From JAGXQV01 sp964451375 (GTDB lineage Bacteria; Pseudomonadota; Gammaproteobacteria; Burkholderiales; Sulfuricellaceae): a stretch of DNA of 64,000 nucleotides. The stretch is from assembly GCA_964451375.1 (NCBI GenBank), contig CAYVIN010000007.1, positions 24,049 to 88,048 on the forward strand, in the 5' to 3' direction. This document shows, piece by piece, positions 52,632 through 62,558 of the stretch. A program made the position numbers and the translations under genes. A model generated the notes under the pieces. It saw only the letters and a list, made by a program, of their open reading frames with translations. It did not search any database and had not been told where the DNA came from. Within the stretch, counting starts at the first letter, position 1. The number at the start of each line of letters is the position of its first letter.

Positions 52632-55600
52632 ATGAACCCCTCCCGCCCGTTTATCCTGCGCCCGGTCGCCACGTCGCTGCTGATGTTGGCAATCCTGCTG
52701 GTCGGCATCCTGGCGTACCGGGTGCTGCCGCTGTCGGCGCTGCCGGAGGTTGATTACCCGACCATCCAGGTCGTCACGATTTATCCCGGCGCGAGTCCGG
52801 AAGTGATGACTTCCTCAATCACCGCGCCGCTGGAGCGCCAGTTCGGCCAGATGCCGGGGCTCAACCAGATGTCGTCGGCGAGTTCCGGCGGCGCGTCGGT
52901 GATTACCCTGCAATTTGGCCTCGAACTCACCCTCGACATTGCCGAACAGCAAGTCCAGGCGGCCATCAACGCGGCCGGCACCTTCCTGCCCACCGACCTG
53001 CCCACGCCGCCGATCTACAGCAAGGTAAATCCCGCCGACACCCCCATCGTCACCCTGGCGCTGACCTCCAAAACCCTGCCGCTGATCAAGGTGGAAGACC
53101 TTGCCGATACCCGTCTTGCGCAGAAAATTTCCCAGTTGCCCGGTGTCGGGCTGGTCAGCATCAGCGGTGGGCAGCGCCCGGCGGTGCGGGTGCGCGCCAA
53201 TCCCAAGGCGCTCGCCGCTTATGGGCTATCGCTCGACGACCTGCGCACCGCGCTGGGCAACGCCAACGTCAATCAGGCCAAGGGCAGCTTTGATGGGCCT
53301 AAGCGCGCCTACACCATCGACGCCAACGACCAGCTCAAGTCCGCCGCCGAATACGGCCCGCTGGTGATCGCCTACCGCAACGGTGCGCCGATCCGCTTGG
53401 CCGACGTGGCCGAAGCCATCGAGGACGCCGAGAATACGCGGCTGGCCGCGTGGCGCGACCTGACCCCGGCGGTGATCCTCAACATCCAGCGCCAGCCGGG
53501 CGCCAACGTGATCGAAGTGGTCGATCGCATCAAGCGCCTCTTGCCGCAGTTGCAAGGCGCGCTGCCCGCCGCCGTGGACATGACCGTGCTCACCGACCGC
53601 ACCGTGACCATCCGCGCTTCGGTGAAGGACATCCAGTTCGAATTGCTGCTGGCGGTGGCGCTGGTGGTGATGGTGATTTTCCTGTTCCTGCGTAACCTCG
53701 CCGCCACCCTGATCCCCAGCGTCGCGGTGCCGCTGTCGCTGGTCGGCACCTTTGGGGTGATGTATCTGGCGGGCTTTAGCATCAACAATCTGACCCTGAT
53801 GTCGCTGACCATCGCCACCGGCTTCGTGGTGGACGACGCCATCGTGATGATCGAGAACATCGCCCGCTACATCGAGGAAGGCGAGCCGCCCTTGCAGGCC
53901 GCGCTGAAAGGCGCGGAGCAGATTGGCTTCACCATCATCTCGCTGACTTTTTCGCTGATCGCGGTGCTGATTCCGCTGCTCTTCATGGGCGACGTGGTGG
54001 GGCGGCTGTTCCGCGAATTCGCGATCACCCTGGCGGTGGCGATCCTGATTTCGGCGGTGGTGTCGCTGACCTTGACGCCGATGTTGTGCGCCAAGCTCTT
54101 GCGCCATCGTCCCGATGCCGAGCAGACGGCGTTTTACCGCGCCACCGGGCGCTGGTTCGATAGCATCATCGGCCAATACGGGCAGATGCTCGAATGGGTG
54201 CTGGAGCGCCAGGGCGCGACCCTGCTGGTGGCGGTCGGCACACTGGTGCTGACCATCGCGCTGTATATCTGGATACCCAAGGGGTTTTTCCCGGTGCAGG
54301 ACACCGGGCTGATCCAGGGAATTTCCGAAGCCTCGCAATCGGTGTCGTTCGGCGCGATGGCGGAGCGCCAGCAGGCGTTGGCCGAGGTGATCCTGCAAGA
54401 CCCGGCGGTGGAAAGCCTGTCGTCCTTCATCGGGGTGGATGGGGCGAACGCCACGCTCAATAGCGGGCGGCTCCTCATCAACCTCAAGCCCCGCGAAGAA
54501 CGCGCCGGGGCGAGCGCGGTGATCCGCCGCCTCCAGCCGCAACTGGAAAAAATCCAGGGCATTACGCTGTACATGCAGCCGGTGCAGGATTTGACCATCG
54601 AAAACCGCGTCAGCCGCACCCAGTACCAGTTCGCGGTGCAGGACACCGATCCCCGCGAACTCGCGGAATGGGTGCCCAAGCTGGTCGAGCGCCTCGCCCA
54701 GGTGCCGCAACTCGCCGACGTGGCAAGCGACATGCAGAACCACGGCCTGCAAGCCTTCGTCGAAATCGACCGCGACAGCGCCGGGCGGCTCGGCATCACC
54801 CCGGCAGCCATCGACAACGCGCTTTACAACGCCTTCGGCCAGCGCCTGGTTTCGACGATCTTCACCCAGACCAACCAATACCGGGTGGTGCTGGAAGTAG
54901 CACCCTCGTTCCAGCAGGGGCCGGAAGCGCTCAACCACATCTACGTCACCGCGGCGAGCGGCGCGCAGGTACCGCTCGGCACCGTGGCGCGCATCGTCGA
55001 GCAGCCCACCGCGTTGTCGATCAACCATCTCGGCCAGTTCCCGGCGGCCACCATTTCCTTCAACCTCGCCCATGGCATCAGTCTCGGCGAGGCCGTGCAC
55101 GCCATCGAGGTCGCGGAAAAGGAAATCGCCATGCCGGTCAGCGTGCAGACCAGCTTCCAGGGCGCGGCGCTGGCGTTCCGTGGCTCGCTGGCGAACCAGG
55201 TGTTCCTGCTGCTCGCCGCGATCCTCACCATGTACATCGTGCTGGGGGTGCTTTACGAGAGCTATATCCACCCGGTCACCATCCTCTCCACGCTGCCCTC
55301 CGCCGGGGTCGGCGCGCTGCTCGCGCTGATGGCCGCAGGCCATGATCTGGGCATCGTCGCGATCATCGGGATTGTGCTGCTGATCGGCATCGTCAAGAAA
55401 AACGCCATCATGATGATCGACTTTGCCCTCGACGCCGAACGCCGCGAAGGCAAGTCGCCGCGCGAAGCGATCTTCCAGGCGTGCCTGCTGCGTTTCCGCC
55501 CGATTTTGATGACGACGCTGGCCGCGCTGTTCAGCGCCTTGCCGCTGATGCTCGGCACCGGCATGGGCGCGGAACTGCGCCAGCCGCTGGGCGTCACGAT

Positions 55601-55709
55601 GGTCGGCGGGCTGCTGCTGTCGCAGGTGTTGACCTTGTTCACCACGCCGGTGATTTATCTGGCGTTTGACCGGTTGGCGCGGCGGGTGAGGGGGAAGGAT
55701 GAGGGATGA
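52632..55709 (+). CDS. mdtB: RND multidrug efflux permease (MdtB-like)
   Basis: 1025 residues, standard HAE1/MdtBC length. Twelve membrane helices with the two large periplasmic loops; start FILRPVATSLLMLAILLVGI, the conserved TM4 GFVVDDAIVMIENIARYIEEG with its proton-relay Asp pair, and the second-half VLYESYIHPVTILSTLPSAG and GIVKKNAIMMIDFAL. MdtB and MdtC form a mixed B2C trimer in E. coli. It is upstream of the mdtC homologue. Confidence 0.95.
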   Translation: MNPSRPFILRPVATSLLMLAILLVGILAYRVLPLSALPEVDYPTIQVVTIYPGASPEVMTSSITAPLERQFGQMPGLNQMSSASSGGASVITLQFGLELTLDIAEQQVQAAINAAGTFLPTDLPTPPIYSKVNPADTPIVTLALTSKTLPLIKVEDLADTRLAQKISQLPGVGLVSISGGQRPAVRVRANPKALAAYGLSLDDLRTALGNANVNQAKGSFDGPKRAYTIDANDQLKSAAEYGPLVIAYRNGAPIRLADVAEAIEDAENTRLAAWRDLTPAVILNIQRQPGANVIEVVDRIKRLLPQLQGALPAAVDMTVLTDRTVTIRASVKDIQFELLLAVALVVMVIFLFLRNLAATLIPSVAVPLSLVGTFGVMYLAGFSINNLTLMSLTIATGFVVDDAIVMIENIARYIEEGEPPLQAALKGAEQIGFTIISLTFSLIAVLIPLLFMGDVVGRLFREFAITLAVAILISAVVSLTLTPMLCAKLLRHRPDAEQTAFYRATGRWFDSIIGQYGQMLEWVLERQGATLLVAVGTLVLTIALYIWIPKGFFPVQDTGLIQGISEASQSVSFGAMAERQQALAEVILQDPAVESLSSFIGVDGANATLNSGRLLINLKPREERAGASAVIRRLQPQLEKIQGITLYMQPVQDLTIENRVSRTQYQFAVQDTDPRELAEWVPKLVERLAQVPQLADVASDMQNHGLQAFVEIDRDSAGRLGITPAAIDNALYNAFGQRLVSTIFTQTNQYRVVLEVAPSFQQGPEALNHIYVTAASGAQVPLGTVARIVEQPTALSINHLGQFPAATISFNLAHGISLGEAVHAIEVAEKEIAMPVSVQTSFQGAALAFRGSLANQVFLLLAAILTMYIVLGVLYESYIHPVTILSTLPSAGVGALLALMAAGHDLGIVAIIGIVLLIGIVKKNAIMMIDFALDAERREGKSPREAIFQACLLRFRPILMTTLAALFSALPLMLGTGMGAELRQPLGVTMVGGLLLSQVLTLFTTPVIYLAFDRLARRVRGKDEG

Positions 55710-55766
55710 AGGTGGAAGCATAAATAATGCTATTAAATCATGCGTGTTCGGCCAGCCCATACCTGG

Positions 55767-55811
55767 GAGCGCCGGCGTCTCGCCGGCCTGCCGGCAGGAT
55801 GCCGGCGCTCC
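55767..55811. repeat. REP-like palindrome between mdtB and mdtC
   Basis: GGAGCGCCGGC (55767-55777) and GCCGGCGCTCC (55801-55811) are perfect complements, with further GCCGGC copies in the loop. Confidence 0.7.
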
Positions 55812-55842
55812 GGCCCGTATCTGTGCAAGCGTCACTTAACCG

Positions 55843-58800
55843 ATGAACATCTCCGCCCCCTTCATCCACCGCCCGGTCGCGACTACGTTGCTGACTCTGG
55901 GTCTGCTGCTGGCGGGGTTGTTCGCTTTTCCGTTGCTGCCGGTGTCGCCGTTGCCGCAGGTGGATTTCCCGACCATCTCGGTGCAGGCGGCGTTGCCGGG
56001 GGCGAGTCCCGAGACCATGGCGGCGACCGTGGCCACACCCTTGGAGCGCCAGTTGGGGCGGATCGCCGGGGTGACCGAGATGACCTCGTCGAGTTCGCTG
56101 GGCAATACCCGCGTGACCCTGCAATTCGACCTCGACCGCAACATCGACGGGGCGGCGCGCGACGTGCAGGCGGCCATCAACGCGGCGCGCGCGCAGTTGC
56201 CGAGCAACCTGCCGGGCAATCCCACCTATCGCAAAGTCAACCCTGCCGACGCGCCGATCATGATTCTGGCGTTGACCTCCGACACCATGGATCGCGGCCA
56301 GATGTACGACGCGGCATCGACCGTCCTCGGCCAGAAACTCTCGCAGGTGAAGGGCATCGGCCAGGTCAACGTGGGCGGCGGCTCGCTGCCGGCGGTGCGT
56401 GTCGAACTCAACCCCAACGCGCTGAACAAATACGCGATTGGCCTGGAAGAGATGCGCACCGCCTTGTTCTCCGCCAATGCCAACCGCCCCAAGGGCGCGG
56501 TGGAGGAGGGCGAGCGCCACTGGCAGATCGGCGCCGACGACCAGGCCAAGAAAGCGTCGCAATACCTGCCGCTGATCGTCGCTTACCGCAACGGCGCGGC
56601 GGTGCGCCTGACCGATGTCGCCGAGGTCAGCGATTCGGTGCAGGATGTGCGCAATGCGGGTCTCGCCAACGGCAAGCCGGCGATCATGCTGATCGTCTAT
56701 CGTCAGCCGGGGGCGAACATCATCGAGACCGTGGACCGGGTGCGCGAGCTGATGCCGGTGCTGCGCGCCTCGATCCCCCGCGCCGTCGATCTCAACGTGA
56801 TGATGGATCGCACCCCGACGATCCGCGCGTCGCTGCATGACGTGGAAATCACCCTGCTGATTTCCGTGGTGCTGGTGATCCTGGTGGTGTTCGTGTTCCT
56901 GCGCAACCTGCGCGCTACGCTGATCCCGGCGATGGCCGTGCCGGTATCGCTGATCGGCGCGTTCGCCTTCATGTACCTGGCCGGCTACAGCATCAACAAC
57001 CTCACCCTGATGGCGCTGACCATCGCCACCGGCTTCGTGGTGGACGACGCCATCGTGGTGCTGGAGAACATTTCGCGGCATCTCGAAGAAGGGATGACGC
57101 CGTTCCAGGCCGCCCTGCAGGGCGCCAAGGAAGTCGGCTTCACGGTGCTGTCGATGAGTTTGTCGCTAATCGCGGTATTCGTGCCGATTCTGCTGATGGG
57201 CGGCATCATCGGGCGGCTGTTCCGCGAATTCGCCGTGACCCTGTCGGTGGCGGTGCTGATTTCGCTGGTGGTATCGCTGACCGCCACGCCGATGTTGTGT
57301 GCGCGGTTGTTGAAAGCCAACCCCCTCCCCTTCAAGGGGAGGGATGGGGAGGGGATGGGTGAATCGACACAGGCGCTTTTGCCGGAATCCCACCCCATCC
57401 CCCACCCTGCCTCCCCCTCTTGTGCCCAGGCCGTAAGGCCATCGGGTATGAAGGGGGAGGAGCGGTTTCGTGGTTCTGTTGGCTTTTCTTCTCGGCTCTC
57501 CAATTTCGCCGCCCGCGCCTTCGAGCGCCTCCACGAAGGCTACCGGGTAAGCCTTACCTGGGCGCTGCGCCATTCGCGCTTCATGATGGTGTTGCTGGCC
57601 GCCACGGTGGCCTTCAATTTCTACCTGTATTCCATCGTCCCCAAGGGCTTTTTCCCGCAGCAGGACACCGGGCGGATCATGGGCAACATCCAGGCCGACC
57701 AGAGCATTTCCTTCCAGTCCATGCGCGGCAAGCTCGCCGATTTTGTCGAAATCGTCCAGAACGATCCGGCGGTCGCCAATGTGGTGGGTTTCACCGGCGG
57801 CGGGCAGCGCAACGGCGGCAACATGTTCATCACCTTAAAGCCACTCAGTGAGAGGAAGGTATCCGCCGACCAGGTGATTGCCCGGCTGCGCGGCAAACTC
57901 TCGAAAGAGCCGGGAGCCAGCCTGTTCCTCCAGGCCGCGCAGGATATCCGCATGGGCGGTCGCTCCGCCAACGCTCAATACCAGTACACCCTGCAAGGCG
58001 ACGATCTGGCCGAACTGATGGAGTGGACGCCGCGCATCCAGCGCGCCATGGCGGACCTGCCGGACCTCGCCGACGTGAACACCGACCAGCAGAACAAGGG
58101 ACTGCAAACCACCCTGGTGATCGACCGGCCCACCGCCGCCAGGCTCGGCCTGACAGTGCGCCTGATCGACGCCACCCTGTACGATGCCTTTGGCCAGCGC
58201 CAGGTTTCGACGATCTACTCCGAACTCAACCAGTACCGGGTGGTGATGGAAGTCGCGCCGCAATACTGGCAGACTCCCCGTTCGCTCGACCTCATCCAGG
58301 TGCGCAGCCCGTCCGGGCAAATGGTGCCGCTTTCCACTTTCTGCCGCTGGGAAACCACCCAGACCTCGCTGTCGGTCAACCACCAGGGGCAGTTCGCGGC
58401 CACCACGATTTCCTTCAACCTGCCGCCCGGCGTGAGCTTGAGCGACGCGATCAAATCCATAGACGGCGCGCTGCTCAAGATCGGTGTGCCGACTACCATA
58501 CGCGGTGGCTTCCAGAGCACCGCCAAGGCCTTCCAGGCGTCCCTCGAATCGCAGCCCTGGCTGATCCTGGCGGCGCTGATAACGGTCTACATCGTGCTGG
58601 GGATGCTTTATGAAAGCACCATCCACCCGCTCACCATCCTCTCCACGCTACCGTCGGCGGGGGTCGGGGCGATTCTCGCGCTGCTCGCCTTCAAGAGCGA
58701 ATTCACCATCATGGCGCTGATCGGGGTGATCCTGCTGATTGGTATTGTGAAAAAAAACGCCATCATGATGGTCGATTTCGCCATCGACGCCGAACGCAAG

Positions 58801-59094
58801 CAGGGCATAGCGCCCGAAGACGCGATATTCGAGGCCTGTATGCTGCGTTTTCGCCCGATTCTGATGACCACCCTGGCGGCCATGCTGGGCGCGCTGCCGC
58901 TCGCCATCGGCGGCGGCGAAGGCGCCGAACTGCGTCAGCCGCTGGGCATTTCCATCGTCGGTGGGCTGATGGTCAGCCAGGTACTGACGCTCTACACCAC
59001 CCCGGTGGTTTATTTGTATCTGGATCGCTTCCGCCTGTGGTGCGGGAGCTTGCGGGCCGGCGGATTGCCGCAGCCTGTCGTGCAGGAGGTTTGA
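55843..59094 (+). CDS. mdtC: RND multidrug efflux permease (MdtC-like) with repeat-encoded insertion
   Basis: 1083 residues, about 50 more than relatives. Core as in MdtC: FIHRPVATTLLTLGLLLAGL at the start, GFVVDDAIVVLENISRHLEEG in TM4, MLYESTIHPLTILSTLPSAG and GIVKKNAIMMVDFAI near the end. Between the end of TM6 (MLCARLLKA) and RLHEGYRVSLTWALRHSR, where the family has a short cytoplasmic linker, residues about 493-540 are encoded by a palindromic G/C repeat. The place is tolerant, so function may survive. It is followed two bases later by the channel gene. Confidence 0.95.
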   Translation: MNISAPFIHRPVATTLLTLGLLLAGLFAFPLLPVSPLPQVDFPTISVQAALPGASPETMAATVATPLERQLGRIAGVTEMTSSSSLGNTRVTLQFDLDRNIDGAARDVQAAINAARAQLPSNLPGNPTYRKVNPADAPIMILALTSDTMDRGQMYDAASTVLGQKLSQVKGIGQVNVGGGSLPAVRVELNPNALNKYAIGLEEMRTALFSANANRPKGAVEEGERHWQIGADDQAKKASQYLPLIVAYRNGAAVRLTDVAEVSDSVQDVRNAGLANGKPAIMLIVYRQPGANIIETVDRVRELMPVLRASIPRAVDLNVMMDRTPTIRASLHDVEITLLISVVLVILVVFVFLRNLRATLIPAMAVPVSLIGAFAFMYLAGYSINNLTLMALTIATGFVVDDAIVVLENISRHLEEGMTPFQAALQGAKEVGFTVLSMSLSLIAVFVPILLMGGIIGRLFREFAVTLSVAVLISLVVSLTATPMLCARLLKANPLPFKGRDGEGMGESTQALLPESHPIPHPASPSCAQAVRPSGMKGEERFRGSVGFSSRLSNFAARAFERLHEGYRVSLTWALRHSRFMMVLLAATVAFNFYLYSIVPKGFFPQQDTGRIMGNIQADQSISFQSMRGKLADFVEIVQNDPAVANVVGFTGGGQRNGGNMFITLKPLSERKVSADQVIARLRGKLSKEPGASLFLQAAQDIRMGGRSANAQYQYTLQGDDLAELMEWTPRIQRAMADLPDLADVNTDQQNKGLQTTLVIDRPTAARLGLTVRLIDATLYDAFGQRQVSTIYSELNQYRVVMEVAPQYWQTPRSLDLIQVRSPSGQMVPLSTFCRWETTQTSLSVNHQGQFAATTISFNLPPGVSLSDAIKSIDGALLKIGVPTTIRGGFQSTAKAFQASLESQPWLILAALITVYIVLGMLYESTIHPLTILSTLPSAGVGAILALLAFKSEFTIMALIGVILLIGIVKKNAIMMVDFAIDAERKQGIAPEDAIFEACMLRFRPILMTTLAAMLGALPLAIGGGEGAELRQPLGISIVGGLMVSQVLTLYTTPVVYLYLDRFRLWCGSLRAGGLPQPVVQEV
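57321..57463. repeat. Palindromic repeat inserted in frame in mdtC
   Basis: CCCTCCCCTT-C-AAGGGGAGGG (57323-57343) is a perfect hairpin; outer CCACCCCATCCCCC faces TGGGGAGGGGATGGG, and CTCCCCCTCTT faces GAAGGGGGAGG. The 143-base segment stays open in the mdtC frame. Confidence 0.75.
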
Positions 59095-59096
59095 GA

Positions 59097-60575
59097 ATGT
59101 ATAAAAAAAACGTAGGGTGGGCACGGCTTTTTCGTGCCCACGCGGAAGGCTGCCCCCCCCTTTTGCAAAGGGGGAGGTGGGTGGGCTGGGCGCGGAAAGG
59201 GTTTTTCCCACTCTTGTTGCCATTCCTCGCTGCCTGCACCAGCGGCCCCGACTACGTGCGCCCGGCAGTCGAAACGCCCGCCGCGTTCAAAGAGTCCAAT
59301 GCCTGGAAATCCGGCGAACCGCGCGACCATCTGCCACGCGGCAAGTGGTGGGAAATCTTCGGCGATACGCGGCTGAACGCCTTGCAGGAGCAACTGGAAA
59401 TCTCCAACCAGACCCTGCGCCTTGCCGAGGCCCAGTTCCGCCAGGCGCAGGCGCTTGCCCAAGTCGCCCAAGCCGGGCGTTTCCCGAGCGTGAACGCCAA
59501 TTTTGCCGCCACCCGCAGCCAGGCCGCGCAGAGCACCCGCGCAACCGGTGCAAGCGGCCCCGCCGAAGCGCAATCGTTGAGTCTCGCCGCAAGCTGGGAA
59601 CTCGATCTGTGGGGCCGCATCCGCCGCCAGGTCGAAGCCGGTGAAGCCAACGCCCAGGCCAGCGCCGCCGATCTCGAAGCGGCGCGCCTGTCCGCCCATG
59701 CTGCGCTGGCGCAGGCCTACTTCCAGTTGCGCATCAACGAGCGTCACAAAAAACTGCTTGATGACACCGTGGCCGCCTATGAAAAGTCCCTGCAACTCAC
59801 CCGCAACCGCTTTGCCGGCGGCATCGCCACCGGCCTCGACGTGGCCCAGGCCGAAACCCAATGGCAGAGCGCCCGCGCCCAGTCCACCGACCTCGGCATC
59901 CAGCGCGCCCAGCTCGAACACGCTATCGCCACCCTGCTCGGCAAACCGGCGAGTTCCTTCACCTTGGCGGCGGAAGAGTTCGCCGTGCGCCTGCCCGCCG
60001 TCCCGCCCGGCCTGCCCTCCGACCTGCTGGAGCGCCGCCCCGACATCGCCGCCGCCGAACGCCGCGTGATGGCCGCCAATGCCGCCGTAGGCATCGCGGC
60101 TGCGGCGTTTTTTCCGACCCTTACCCTGTCGGCTAGCGGCGGACTCCAGGGCGACAGCCTCGCCAACTGGTTCAGCCTGCCCAACCGTATCTGGTCGCTC
60201 GGCCCAGCGCTTGCCCAGAATATTTTCGACGCGGGGTTGCGCCGCGCGCAGAGCGAGCAAGCTCAAGCGAACTACGACGCTGGCGTGGCGAGTTACCGGC
60301 AAATCACGCTGACCGGCTTCCAGGAAGTCGAAGACCAGCTCGCCGCGCTGCGCCTCCTCGAACAGGAAGCCGCCGAACAGGACGCCGCGCTACGCGCCGC
60401 CCGCCAGGCCGCCACGCTGGCGCTCAACCAGTACCGCGCCGGTACGGTCAGTTATCTCAACGTGGTCAGCGCCCAAGCCGCCGCATTATCCAGCGAGCGC
60501 AGCACTACCGATTTGCTGGGACGGCGTCTGAACGCCAGCGTGGCGCTGGTCAAGGCGTTGGGGGGCGGGTGGTAG
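59097..60575 (+). CDS. Outer-membrane efflux lipoprotein (OprM/NodT family)
   Basis: 492 residues. A perfect ribosome binding site (AGGAGG) precedes the ATG at 59097. A lipobox LAAC with Cys47 is preceded by FFPLLLPF, but before it come about 34 extra residues (NVGWARLFRAHAEGCPP...) encoded by a palindromic repeat, unusually long for a lipoprotein signal. Mature part TSGPDYVRPAVETP and WWEIFGDTRLNALQEQ are typical OprM, followed by two TolC-type repeats with long helices. It completes the MdtABC pump. If the long leader blocks export, a later start could be used, but no other ribosome site is seen. Confidence 0.9.
   Translation: MYKKNVGWARLFRAHAEGCPPLLQRGRWVGWARKGFFPLLLPFLAACTSGPDYVRPAVETPAAFKESNAWKSGEPRDHLPRGKWWEIFGDTRLNALQEQLEISNQTLRLAEAQFRQAQALAQVAQAGRFPSVNANFAATRSQAAQSTRATGASGPAEAQSLSLAASWELDLWGRIRRQVEAGEANAQASAADLEAARLSAHAALAQAYFQLRINERHKKLLDDTVAAYEKSLQLTRNRFAGGIATGLDVAQAETQWQSARAQSTDLGIQRAQLEHAIATLLGKPASSFTLAAEEFAVRLPAVPPGLPSDLLERRPDIAAAERRVMAANAAVGIAAAAFFPTLTLSASGGLQGDSLANWFSLPNRIWSLGPALAQNIFDAGLRRAQSEQAQANYDAGVASYRQITLTGFQEVEDQLAALRLLEQEAAEQDAALRAARQAATLALNQYRAGTVSYLNVVSAQAAALSSERSTTDLLGRRLNASVALVKALGGGW
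59117..59180. repeat. Palindromic repeat inside the efflux lipoprotein leader
   Basis: GTGGGCACG (59117-59125) pairs with CGTGCCCAC (59133-59141), and CCCCCCTTTTGCAAAGGGGG follows. It is like the CCCCCTTTGCAAAGGGGG centre of the element at 35960-36134. Confidence 0.7.
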
Positions 60576-60614
60576 AGAGAATAACGGTCGCGGCGCGGGT
60601 GGAAAAACTGCGGA

Positions 60615-62558
60615 TTACCGGGAAATGGTCATAGCGTCCTGGGCCAGCGCGCCAACCCAGTTAAAACCGTTAAACAACTCTTTACCGGCATTGACCGGAA
60701 TCGCATAAAAAGTGTATGTACCGTTCGGCAGTTCAGTCGGCAGTTCCAGCATCTTCAACACCACGCCCGAGTTATCGGCAATCAGGGTGTTGGCGACATA
60801 GGGCTTGGGCGCGGTTTTGCCGTCGTAGGCGGTGAAACTCGGCACACCGAACCACGTCGGCGATTGCAGGAACAACATCGCATTATTCGGCGTCATCACC
60901 GCAAAATACAGATCAAAGCGCGTCGCTGCACTGTAATTTTTCAGACAATAGCCAACCTCCAGCGAATCGATACGTTTCCCGGTCGCCTTGACGGAAACAC
61001 TGATGGCGGAAAGATTGGGCGTCGTGCCGAAACACCCGGGTGTCATCGACTGCGCCTTGATCGCAACCTTCTGTTGCGCCGTCCTGGTTATCTCACCCTC
61101 GGTATAGCTGGCGTTAAGCGTCACCGTCGCATCGCTGGGCAAGCTGGCAAGAGCGGTCAACACGCCCTTGTTGTCTATCGTCGCCGCCGTTCCGGTAAGC
61201 GTCCAGTTAACCCCGGCCAGAGACTTGGTCGAACCATCGCCGTAAATGGCGCTCGCCGTGTAGGTTGCGGTTTTTCCCGCTTCGACGCTATAACTTCCGC
61301 TAATCGTCAAATTCGACAGCAATACCACCGGCGCCGCGATCAACACCTGAATCGTCTTTTTTGCGGTGCGGGTAACGCCCCCTTCGGTGTAACTGGCGGT
61401 CACCGTCACCGAAGTATCGGCGTTCACGTTTTTCGCAGTGAGCACCCCACTGCTGATCGTCGCCAGGTTAGCGTCGCTGACACTCCAGATTGGGGAAACC
61501 TTACGGGAAGTCCCGTTGCCGAATCGCGCGACGGCGGAGCAACCCACACTCGCACCGGCCACCACCAGGGTTGGGCAACTCAACGCAATCCCGGTAAGTC
61601 CCGTGGATGATGTTGGGGTCGAAGAACCGGGCGACTGAACGCCGCGCACCAGGCGAACATAATAATTAAAATTCTTCGGGACGATACTGTCGTCGCCACT
61701 GTCGAAATAAACGTACCATCCATTGCCGCCGCTGCCGGCAGCCGCCGAGGCCGTCCAGAAAAAATCCGCCGGAGTCGCCGGGAAAATGGTCGGATTAAAA
61801 GTGGCTTTCGCCTGACTCCACTCAACGATGGTCAGCAACTCGTTGGCATTAGGTAACCGCCAATCGCTGGAGCCGGCAAAAGTGGTGGTCAGGGCGGTGG
61901 CTTCCGCCCAGGTCGATTTCTGCGCCGTCCCGCTACAAGTTGCAGCGGCCCAGGTCTGGCCTTCCGCGCAACGTTTCCAGATCAGGTTGGTTTTCTTGTG
62001 CGTGACCGTCCCGTTGGTATTCTCGGTGAACTCCCAGGTCGGCGTATAAAGCCCGGAAGAATCCAGCGGCCATCCGCCGCGAACCAGCCTGACCGCAGCG
62101 CTGCCGGTCTTGGTCATGCCAAAATTGCCGCCGGCCAGGAAACTGACGGCGCGCTGCTTGGTTGCCGTAGCAGGAAAATCTGTCGCCGACCAAAAACTGC
62201 TGGCAGGCGCCTCGGGAAAAATCTCGGTATTGATTGCAGGATTGTTCGCACCACGTTCGACCAGGGATCCCAACTCGTCGATAAGCGGCAATCGCCAGTC
62301 ACTTGATCCGGCAAATGTGGAAGTTAGCCCGCTCGCATCAGCCCAGGTATACACGCTGGCGCTTCCCGTACAGGTCGTGCCCGTCCACCCCTGCCCTTCC
62401 GCGCAACGTTTCCAGGTCAACCCGGTGATTTTGTGCGTCACCGTACCGTCATCGTTATCGGTAAAGTCGGCAGTCGGGGTGGTCGGCGCAGCCGGCGCCG
62501 CGCCGCACAAAAACAGCAAGGTGGCGACAATTACGAAACGCAGGAGGGAGTGCGGCAT
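60615..62558 (-). CDS. Secreted protein with two DUF1566 (Lcl-type) domains and bacterial Ig-like repeats
   Basis: 647 residues. Signal peptide MPHSLLRFVIVATLLFLCG...APA. Two DUF1566/Lcl domains (about 40-175 and 185-330) repeat the pattern NDDGTVTHKITGLTWKRCAE ... GSSDWRLPxxxEL. Next come two Big-2-like Ig repeats (about 345-530) with RKVSPIWSVSDANLATISSG and KSLAGVNWTLTGTAATIDNK, then a C-terminal domain ending GFNWVGALAQDAMTISR. Likely a surface or secreted binding protein. Start at 62558 has an AAGGA site. Confidence 0.85.
   Translation of the reverse strand: MPHSLLRFVIVATLLFLCGAAPAAPTTPTADFTDNDDGTVTHKITGLTWKRCAEGQGWTGTTCTGSASVYTWADASGLTSTFAGSSDWRLPLIDELGSLVERGANNPAINTEIFPEAPASSFWSATDFPATATKQRAVSFLAGGNFGMTKTGSAAVRLVRGGWPLDSSGLYTPTWEFTENTNGTVTHKKTNLIWKRCAEGQTWAAATCSGTAQKSTWAEATALTTTFAGSSDWRLPNANELLTIVEWSQAKATFNPTIFPATPADFFWTASAAAGSGGNGWYVYFDSGDDSIVPKNFNYYVRLVRGVQSPGSSTPTSSTGLTGIALSCPTLVVAGASVGCSAVARFGNGTSRKVSPIWSVSDANLATISSGVLTAKNVNADTSVTVTASYTEGGVTRTAKKTIQVLIAAPVVLLSNLTISGSYSVEAGKTATYTASAIYGDGSTKSLAGVNWTLTGTAATIDNKGVLTALASLPSDATVTLNASYTEGEITRTAQQKVAIKAQSMTPGCFGTTPNLSAISVSVKATGKRIDSLEVGYCLKNYSAATRFDLYFAVMTPNNAMLFLQSPTWFGVPSFTAYDGKTAPKPYVANTLIADNSGVVLKMLELPTELPNGTYTFYAIPVNAGKELFNGFNWVGALAQDAMTISR

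Noticed and set aside
53226..55835. An 869-codon open frame on the minus strand opposite mdtB
   Set aside because: It is antisense to a full, well-conserved RND permease and its translation is His/Gln/Arg-rich without any family; this is a GC-rich shadow frame.
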